A stretch of DNA of 11,344 nucleotides from Rhodocyclaceae bacterium UBA2271 (GTDB taxonomy: Bacteria; Pseudomonadota; Gammaproteobacteria; Burkholderiales; Rhodocyclaceae), in assembly GCA_002347405.1 (NCBI GenBank), contig DDXB01000052.1, forward strand, positions 1 to 11,344, written 5' to 3'. Every line of letters starts with the position of its first letter. Position 1 is the first letter of the stretch. Made by a program: the position numbers and the translations under genes. Shown piece by piece: positions 6,303-11,344 of the stretch. The notes under the pieces were generated by a model. It saw nothing but the letters and a program-made list of their open reading frames with translations, made no database searches and was not told where the DNA came from.

Positions 6303-6880
6303 CCTTGCTTGAACCAGACGATGGCGATCGCAACCAATGCGACGGTGGCCCAGCCGAGGCGGTCGATGTAGCGGTTCAGGGCCTCTTCCATGCGTGCGCC
6401 GCCCCAGGCCATCAATCCGGCGACCATGAAGAATCTTGCCCCGCGCCCGATTGCCGAGGCGATGGCGAAGGGCAGTAATGCCATTGACAGGGCGCCGGCG
6501 GCAATGGTGAAGACCTTGTACGGAATGGGTGAAAAGCCGGCGACAAAAACCGCCCAGAACCCCCAGATCCCGAACCATTCAACTGCGGTCTGGTACGCGG
6601 TCCAGTAGCGGCTTTCCTGCAGCCAGGGCAGTATTGCGTCAATCGCGAAGAAGCCGATGGCATAGCCGAGGAGTCCGCCCGCCACCGATGCCAGCGTGGT
6701 CAGGAGGGCGAGCCACCAGGCGCGTTGCGGGTTGGCGAGGCACATCGGCGCCAGCATGACGTCGGGCGGCACGGGAAAGAACGATGACTCGGCAAAGCTC
6801 ATCCCGCCCAGATACCAGGGCGCGTGCGGATGCCGGGACCAGGACATGGCGCGGCGGTACAAGGGAGAGAAGATTTTCAC
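6299..6880 (-). CDS. YqaA-like DedA/VTT-domain membrane protein
   Basis: Inner-membrane protein of the YqaA branch of the DedA (SNARE-associated/VTT) superfamily; DedA relatives have been linked to lipid flipping and envelope homeostasis, but the role of YqaA is not firmly known. I start at the GTG at 6878-6880 (193 residues, beginning MKIFSPLYRRAMSWSRH), preceded by GGGA, because this matches the usual YqaA start. Seen: YLGGMSFAESSFFPVPPDVM (23-42) with an acidic residue in the membrane entry region, hydrophobic segments about 55-85 and 104-118, the re-entrant motif FSPIPYKVFTIAAGAL (116-131), IGRGARF (144-150), and a final segment 175-190. The frame is open to a TTG at 7021, but that extension begins inside the terminator of the upstream gene and looks unconserved. 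Confidence 0.85.
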   Translation of the reverse strand: MKIFSPLYRRAMSWSRHPHAPWYLGGMSFAESSFFPVPPDVMLAPMCLANPQRAWWLALLTTLASVAGGLLGYAIGFFAIDAILPWLQESRYWTAYQTAVEWFGIWGFWAVFVAGFSPIPYKVFTIAAGALSMALLPFAIASAIGRGARFFMVAGLMAWGGARMEEALNRYIDRLGWATVALVAIAIVWFKQG

Positions 6881-7000
6881 TGGAATTCCCGCGGCAATCC
6901 ATGTGCCGAAGTCGACGAAAGAGAAGGTCGCGTATGTTAACGTGAAAGACACCGCGGCGTTTGCGCCGTCTCGCCGTCTCGCCAGCGCCGACTTCAGCGC

Positions 7001-7029
7001 AAAAAAAAGGAAACGCCGCAAAAGCGGCG
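7001..7029 (-). terminator. Intrinsic terminator of the DASS transporter gene
   Basis: Read on the minus strand: CGCCGC-TTTT-GCGGCG (7029 down to 7014), a perfect 6-bp stem with a 4-base loop, followed by TTTCC and eight T residues (7013 down to 7001). It lies 35 bases after the TAG of the DASS gene, as expected for a rho-independent terminator. It separates the Usp-DASS unit from the YqaA-DUF454 pair. Confidence 0.85.
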
Positions 7030-7063
7030 ATTCCGGGTTTGAATCGTCAGGGGGCTGTCGGAC

Positions 7064-8503
7064 CTATTTGAGTCCCAGCAACTGCAAGCCCTCGAAGCCC
7101 ATCAATGGCCAGTAGATCGCCGCCGAAAAGGTGACCAGCAGGATGCACATGATCGACCAGGGCAGGGCGACCTTGATAAAGTCGATCTGGCTGAAATAGC
7201 CTGTGCTGTAGGCTATGATCGTCGGCGGGCAGCCGATGACCAGTATGATGAACGAGGTCGAGATCGGCGCCGAGAGCGCGATGGCGGCTTCCGGGATGCC
7301 CATCGACGTGGCCATCGGAATGGTGATCGGCAGCGTGAGGGCGGTGGCCGCCGCATTGGACATGAAACTCGACATCACCGAGCCCAAAAAGCCCGCTCCG
7401 GCGAACACCACCATCCAGTTCTGGCCTTCCAGCATGGGGATGAATTTGCCGGCAACCCACTTCCCCGCCCCCGAATCCAGCATGGCCAGGCCCATGGCGA
7501 CGCCCGCGCCGAACACCAGCCAGGATTCCCAGGGGAATTTCTTGAATACGATGTCGAAGCTGACCAGCCGGAAGCCGAAAATCAGCGCCAGCGCACCGGC
7601 TGCGACCACACTGTAATGGACCTTGGTGATGTCCGTGATGGCCCAGAGGGCGAAGGCGATGGCAAAGAAGAAGACGACGCCCTTTTGCTTGAGGTTCATG
7701 GGCGGCAGGACTTCGGCGGTGATCGATGCCGGCAGATGTTTGATCTCCGGCCGGAACACCAGATAACAGATGGCCCAGGTGGCAATGGCCGGAATCAGCA
7801 CCAAGGGCAGGTTCCACTTGGCAAATTCGAGGAAGCCCATTTCATAGCCGGTCATTGTCTGCAATTTGGCCACCATCACCGGGTTGCGGCCGCCGCCGAG
7901 CAGCGAGCCGAAACCCCCCGTCGAGGCGGACAGCGGAATCAGGATGACAAAAAACTTGGAGAGGCTGTTGCTCTTCGAGGGGGTGATGCCCATGGCGGCA
8001 AACACGGGCAGGAAACTGAACAGCAGAATGATGGTGATCGTGGCGTCATGAAAAAACGCCGACAGATAGGCGGCGGAAATCGCCAGCACCAGGCTCAGTT
8101 TTTTGACATTGGTCCCCGCCGCCTTGATGATGATATGCAGGATCCGTTTCGCCACGCCGGCCTCGTCGAGGATGATGCCGAACATCATGATCATCAGGAC
8201 GAACATCACCGCCGGGTTGGCAAAGGGTTCCCAGGCCTTGGCGGCGGGCTGGATCTGGAACAGGATCAGGCTGGCGCCGGCCAGCAGTCCGGTGACGCCG
8301 ATCGGCAGCGCCTCGGAAACCCAGAGGATGATGATCGTGACCAGCAGGGCCAGATAGCGGTGTCCGACCGGAGATAATCCCTCGGGCGTGGGCAGGGCGT
8401 AGATGAAAAGACCGGCAGCCAGGGCGACCAGGACGCCGGCGAGTATCGACTTGTTCGACTTTGCCGGGGCTTCGGGATGTTCTTCCATCGGAATGTCAGC
8501 CAT
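7064..8503 (-). CDS. DASS/SLC13-family anion:sodium symporter, substrate uncertain
   Basis: Inner-membrane transporter of 479 residues, the usual length for the divalent-anion:Na+ symporter (DASS/SLC13) family, which carries dicarboxylates, sulfate or phosphate. A short polar N-terminus (1-18) is followed by many hydrophobic segments in two repeats. Seen: LWVSEALPIGVTGLL (60-74), a classic family segment; a first hairpin FFHDATITIILL (150-161) where Ser-Asn-Thr is usual; ILIPLSASTGGFGSLLGGGR (187-206); and the second-repeat SNAAATALTLPI (382-393). The start is the ATG at 8501-8503, with GAGGGG 4 bases upstream; an in-frame TTG at 8515 is less likely. It lies 61 bases after the tandem Usp gene and probably shares its transcript. 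Substrate cannot be read from the sequence; in this setting sulfate or a dicarboxylate are both reasonable. Confidence 0.87.
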   Translation of the reverse strand: MADIPMEEHPEAPAKSNKSILAGVLVALAAGLFIYALPTPEGLSPVGHRYLALLVTIIILWVSEALPIGVTGLLAGASLILFQIQPAAKAWEPFANPAVMFVLMIMMFGIILDEAGVAKRILHIIIKAAGTNVKKLSLVLAISAAYLSAFFHDATITIILLFSFLPVFAAMGITPSKSNSLSKFFVILIPLSASTGGFGSLLGGGRNPVMVAKLQTMTGYEMGFLEFAKWNLPLVLIPAIATWAICYLVFRPEIKHLPASITAEVLPPMNLKQKGVVFFFAIAFALWAITDITKVHYSVVAAGALALIFGFRLVSFDIVFKKFPWESWLVFGAGVAMGLAMLDSGAGKWVAGKFIPMLEGQNWMVVFAGAGFLGSVMSSFMSNAAATALTLPITIPMATSMGIPEAAIALSAPISTSFIILVIGCPPTIIAYSTGYFSQIDFIKVALPWSIMCILLVTFSAAIYWPLMGFEGLQLLGLK

Positions 8504-8564
8504 GTTTCCCCTCAATAAAGGTGAATTCGGTGTCCGGAAGTGGTCAGGCGAAGCTGGCCAGTTT

Positions 8565-9434
8565 TCATGCCACGACCAGCACGTCGCAATGGGATTCGGC
8601 CAACACCTGCTTGGTCACGCTGCCGAGCAGGAATTCCTCGACCATGTTCGCGCCACGCCTGCCCATGACGATGAGATCGCAGTGCTGGGCCTGTTCATAG
8701 TTGATGATGCACGCTGCGGCATCGCACTGTGAGGGGAGCAATTTTGTCTCGATCGGGCCGGATACGGTGGCCGCGAGCGATTGCAACTGTTGTTGCGCAT
8801 CCAGTTTCGCGTTGCTGCGCAACTTCTGGATAAAGTCATCCGAAATGCCGGCATGGCGCAGCTGGCAGTCGAACGGCGATTCGAAGGCATGCAGCAATGT
8901 GAAAGAGGCTTGCGGGGCAAGTTCACGTCCCATGCGCAGGGCGGCTTCCGTACCCAGGGAGAAGTCGAGCGGGGCAAGCACGCAGCGATACGTATCCTGC
9001 GAGGGGCGCTTGACTACCAGGATCGGGAGCCGGGTCAGGCGCAGCAGCCGTGAGGCGGTCGAGCTGATCAGAAAGTCTCCGCCGTTCGAGCCAAAGACGA
9101 GCAGGTCGGCATCCAGGCTGTCAGCCTGTTCGACGATGGATTGCAGCAGTTTGCCGCTGGCCAGATGCAGCTTGGCCGAAACCCCATGCGTTTCTCCGAG
9201 TTCAGTCGCAAGCTGGGACAGCTCCTCTTGCGCCTGTTCGCGCAGTCGCGCCTCGACCGCCGCGGATTCCTTGCCGAGCAGCTTGCGCAATTCGTCGGTG
9301 GAGCGCTGGCGGATGATATGCATCAAGGTGAGTTGCGCGCCGGTTTCCGCCGCCAGCCGAAATGCCCTGTCCACGGCTGGTTTTGTCGATGCCAGCAAGT
9401 CGGTCGTGGCAAGAATGCAAGGGGGGGACTTCAT
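8565..9434 (-). CDS. Tandem universal stress protein (two Usp domains)
   Basis: Cytoplasmic protein of 289 residues with two Usp domains, about 1-143 and 149-289. Domain 1 begins CILATTDLLASTKPAVDRAF (6-25) and ends LPILVVKR (136-143); domain 2 begins RCVLAPLDFSLGTEAALRMG (150-169) and ends CDVLVVA. The ATP-loop signature G-2x-G-9x-G(S/T) is intact in domain 2 (Gly258, Gly261, Gly271-Ser272), whereas domain 1 has Ser128 in place of the last glycine, so only domain 2 is likely to bind ATP. GAGGTG 8 bases before the ATG supports the start. Usp proteins help cells through starvation and energy stress, often by binding transporters; the DASS gene 61 bases downstream is a possible partner. A decayed second copy lies upstream at 9589-9924. 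Confidence 0.88.
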   Translation of the reverse strand: MKSPPCILATTDLLASTKPAVDRAFRLAAETGAQLTLMHIIRQRSTDELRKLLGKESAAVEARLREQAQEELSQLATELGETHGVSAKLHLASGKLLQSIVEQADSLDADLLVFGSNGGDFLISSTASRLLRLTRLPILVVKRPSQDTYRCVLAPLDFSLGTEAALRMGRELAPQASFTLLHAFESPFDCQLRHAGISDDFIQKLRSNAKLDAQQQLQSLAATVSGPIETKLLPSQCDAAACIINYEQAQHCDLIVMGRRGANMVEEFLLGSVTKQVLAESHCDVLVVA

Positions 9435-9474
9435 GGGTAATCACCTCGCTAATGACATGGATATTCAGGCGGCC

Positions 9475-9502
9475 AGTTTAAGCGAGAAAAAGGGGTTTTC
9501 AA
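9475..9502 (-). promoter_or_regulatory. Candidate sigma-70 promoter for the usp-DASS unit
   Basis: On the minus strand TTGAAA (9502-9497) and TAAACT (9480-9475) are separated by 16 bases, 40 bases before the usp ATG. The -35 box matches TTGACA at 5 of 6 positions and the -10 box matches TATAAT at 4 of 6. It lies in the 154-base gap after the decayed usp copy; nothing else is visible in that gap. Confidence 0.4.
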
Positions 9503-9588
9503 GAGATTCCAAACGGGTAGCTCTATCAGGTATTGCTAATCCAGAAAAGCTGATCGAGGCGGTTATTTCCGTGAGCGGGAGCGTCTTG

Positions 9589-9924
9589 TTATGTCACGAC
9601 CAGCACGTCGCACTGCGATTCGGCCAGCATGTGCTTGGTGTCGCTGTCGAGCAGGAATTCCGCGACCATGTCGCGGCCATGCTTGCCCCAGTTCGGCTGC
9701 AAGTTTTTCCAGGCTGGCGCGTGCCTGTTGGTGGATGTTCTGCTCAAGTTATGCCGAGCCCCCCCCAGCATGGCATGCAACTCGTCGATAACGCGCTGGC
9801 GAATGGTGTGCATCAGGGTGAGCTGTACTCCGGTTTCGGCGGCGCGGCGAAATGCCCGGTCGGCAGCCCGTTGCGCGGACGGTTGAGAGTCGGTCGTGGC
9901 CAGAATGCGGAAGGTTGATTTCAT
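9589..9924 (-). pseudogene. Decayed tandem Usp copy with frameshift and internal deletion
   Basis: The open frame of 111 codons is a collapsed copy of the neighbouring tandem Usp. The first about 53 residues (FRILATTDSQPSAQRAADRA, continuing to ELHAMLGG) align with domain 1. Next to a run of eight C on the plus strand (9759-9766) the frame is lost. In another frame the missing piece reads EQNIHQQARASLEKLAAELG, the equivalent of REQAQEELSQLATELG in the intact gene. The sequence then jumps straight to the end of domain 2, GKHGRDMVAEFLLDSDTK and on to CDVLVVT, so about 175 residues are missing. Even the ATP-loop remnant has Asp where the last glycine belongs. A short product could still be made, but no complete Usp fold would result. 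The ATG overlaps the original stop of the antiporter upstream (ATGA). Confidence 0.85.
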
Positions 9925-11275
9925 GTGCGAGCCTCCTTCGGACGAATCAGCGCGGTGAGATGCTCAACCGTGTAATCGACGGCATTGCGACTGTCGGTGC
10001 GCCAGCCTGCTTGAGGGCTGAGCCATCCTTTTCTTCGCGCGCCACAATTGCCACGCCGCCCTGATAACGCCGCTCCTTCAGAACGTGCGGCAGTGCGCGG
10101 TTCGACTCGATGTCGGGCAGGGTGCTGATCACCCACGCTGCATTGTCGAGCGGCAGGCTTTCAAGAAAATCGTGATCGAGACCGTCGCCGAAGCGGGTCG
10201 GGAGTCCCTTGTGGCGCAGCGTACGCGCCAGTTCCGGGTCGAAGTCCACGCCGAGCACGCCGAGTTTGGCTTCCTGCAGGCCCGGCGCGAGGCGGCCACC
10301 GTAGCGACCGAGGCCGAAGACCACGACATCGGGTTGATCCGGCGCCCGATGATCGCGTTCGACTGCCAGTTCGCGGTGCGGGCAGCGGCGCTCGAACATG
10401 CCGAGCCACGGCATCAGCCGTTCATGGAGTGGGTACGAATAGAGAATCATGTAGGTGGATAGCGCAATCGTGACAAGTCCAACCAGCGTCGTCAGACCGA
10501 GCGCACTGCTGCCGACGTGGCCGAGCGAAATGCCCATGGCGACGAAAATGATCGAAAACTCGCTGATCTGCGCCACGGTGAGGCGGCGAGGAAGGAGCCA
10601 GCTTCCTTCGAGAAGCCGGCCCATTCGCCGAGCGCTGCCAGACCGGTGCCCCAGGCGATGGCGAAGATCAGCAGCAGTTCCTGCGAGCGCACCATGACAA
10701 CCACGACCCGTGGCAACACGAAGCGCATCAGCACGAACATCAGTAGTGCCGCAGCCGCCACGCGCCTGGTGAGTGAAACGGCCACTTCACCGCTGCTTGC
10801 GTCACCCGCCCCGCGCAGGGCGTTCATCGCCAGCATGGCGAGCACTACGGCCAGATCCTGCACGAGCAGAAAGCCGACGGCGATGCGTCCGTGGAGCGAA
10901 TCGAGCTCGCGCTTGTCGGAGAGCAGCTTGACGATGATGATGGTGCTGGAGAACGTCAACCCGTCGGCAACGTAGATGGCTGCCATGACGCTTTTGTCCA
11001 TCAGCATGATCAGGACAAAACCGAAGGCAATCGTGAAACCGAGTTGTCCGAGTCCGGTGGCGAGTGCCACTGGCCCGATGTGCCGGACATGATGGAGATC
11101 GAGCTTCAGGCCAACCACAAACAAGCAGTATTGCAACCCCGACCTGAGCGAGCAGGTCGATCTGGCCCTGCGCGGTGACCACTCCCAGCACTGTCGGGCC
11201 GGCGACGATGCCGACGACGATATAAGCGATCAGTACCGGCCGGCGCAGCCGGATGGCGATTGCGCCCGCCGCTGC
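9921..11275 (-). pseudogene. Broken CPA2 (Kef-like) cation/proton antiporter with TrkA-N domain
   Basis: Pieces of one antiporter lie in order in different minus-strand frames. Piece 1 (about 11275-11125): RLRRPVLIAYIVVGIVAGPT, the CPA2 N-terminal helices, with an in-frame TAG directly before it and no start region. Piece 2 (about 11125-10595): FVVGLKLDLHH, LTFSSTIIIVKLLSDKRELD, FLLVQDLAVV, LGEWAGFSKEAGSFLA. Piece 3 (about 10590-10000): LTVAQISEFSIIFVAMGISL, then a TrkA-N (NAD-binding) domain with VVVFGLGRYGG. Piece 4 (about 9995-9921): NAVDYTVEHLTALIRPKEART and the TGA. Between pieces 1 and 2 one base appears inserted (CTTGTTT). Between 2 and 3 about 80 residues of membrane helices, as judged from the family pattern, are gone and the frame shifts. 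Between 3 and 4 a short stretch is lost. An intact protein would exchange K+ or Na+ for H+. Confidence 0.85.
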
Positions 11276-11344
11276 CTAGCCCGGATATTTCACGAGGGCA
11301 GCTCGGCGGAATCGCCGTAAGGCGCGTTAATACTGGTGTTTTTA

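Noticed and set aside
7616..8377. Plus-strand open frame opposite the DASS gene
   Set aside because: The product is extremely rich in Gly, Asp, Gln and His, as expected from reading a hydrophobic membrane protein gene backwards.
8701..9918. Long plus-strand open frame of about 400 codons across both usp loci
   Set aside because: It is antisense to the intact Usp gene and the decayed copy; the product is Ser/Arg/Cys-rich low-quality sequence with no family resemblance.
9921..11275. Programmed frameshifting in the antiporter
   Set aside because: Several lesions including codon losses and a missing start region cannot be explained by recoding at a slippery site; loss of the gene is simpler.
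11304..11317. Small hairpin CGGCG-GAAT-CGCCG near the window end
   Set aside because: A 5-bp stem without a following T-tract is expected by chance in GC-rich DNA, and no gene end is nearby to support it.

Overview
GC-rich window from a Gram-negative bacterium. The gene set (CbbQ-type ATPase, class II aldolase, SbtA/SbtB, SulP) suggests an autotrophic, Calvin-cycle proteobacterium, most likely beta- or gammaproteobacterial; this assignment is inferred from gene content and no rRNA or marker gene is present.

Plus-strand half (about 41-5779): six genes read in one direction. In order they are a SulP-family anion transporter with a STAS domain and a large extra internal loop, a CbbQ/NorQ-type MoxR AAA+ ATPase, a small unknown protein translationally coupled to it, a class II ketose-bisphosphate aldolase, an SbtA-family bicarbonate transporter, and an SbtB PII-like protein overlapping sbtA by 4 bases. 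Read together this looks like an inorganic-carbon uptake and fixation island: two unrelated candidate bicarbonate importers, a PII-like brake on one of them, an ATPase of the rubisco-activase type and one Calvin-cycle enzyme. Rubisco, CbbO and carboxysome genes are not in the window.

Minus-strand half, intact part (about 5826-9434): transcription runs right to left. A tandem universal stress protein gene is followed by a DASS/SLC13-type anion transporter that ends in a clear intrinsic terminator (7001-7029). Beyond it lies a YqaA-like DedA/VTT membrane protein overlapping a DUF454 (YbaN-like) membrane protein by 4 bases. The two halves converge at about 5780-5825.

Minus-strand half, decaying part (about 9589-11275): a CPA2 (Kef-like) cation/proton antiporter with a TrkA-N domain is broken by a 5' truncation, two frameshift or deletion points and a one-base insertion. 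Its original stop still overlaps the start of a second universal stress protein copy, which is itself internally deleted. This looks like an old antiporter-Usp operon that has been lost. The last about 70 bases (11276-11344) hold nothing I can identify. No tRNA, rRNA, CRISPR array or insertion sequence was seen, and no gene-free stretch exceeds 300 bases.
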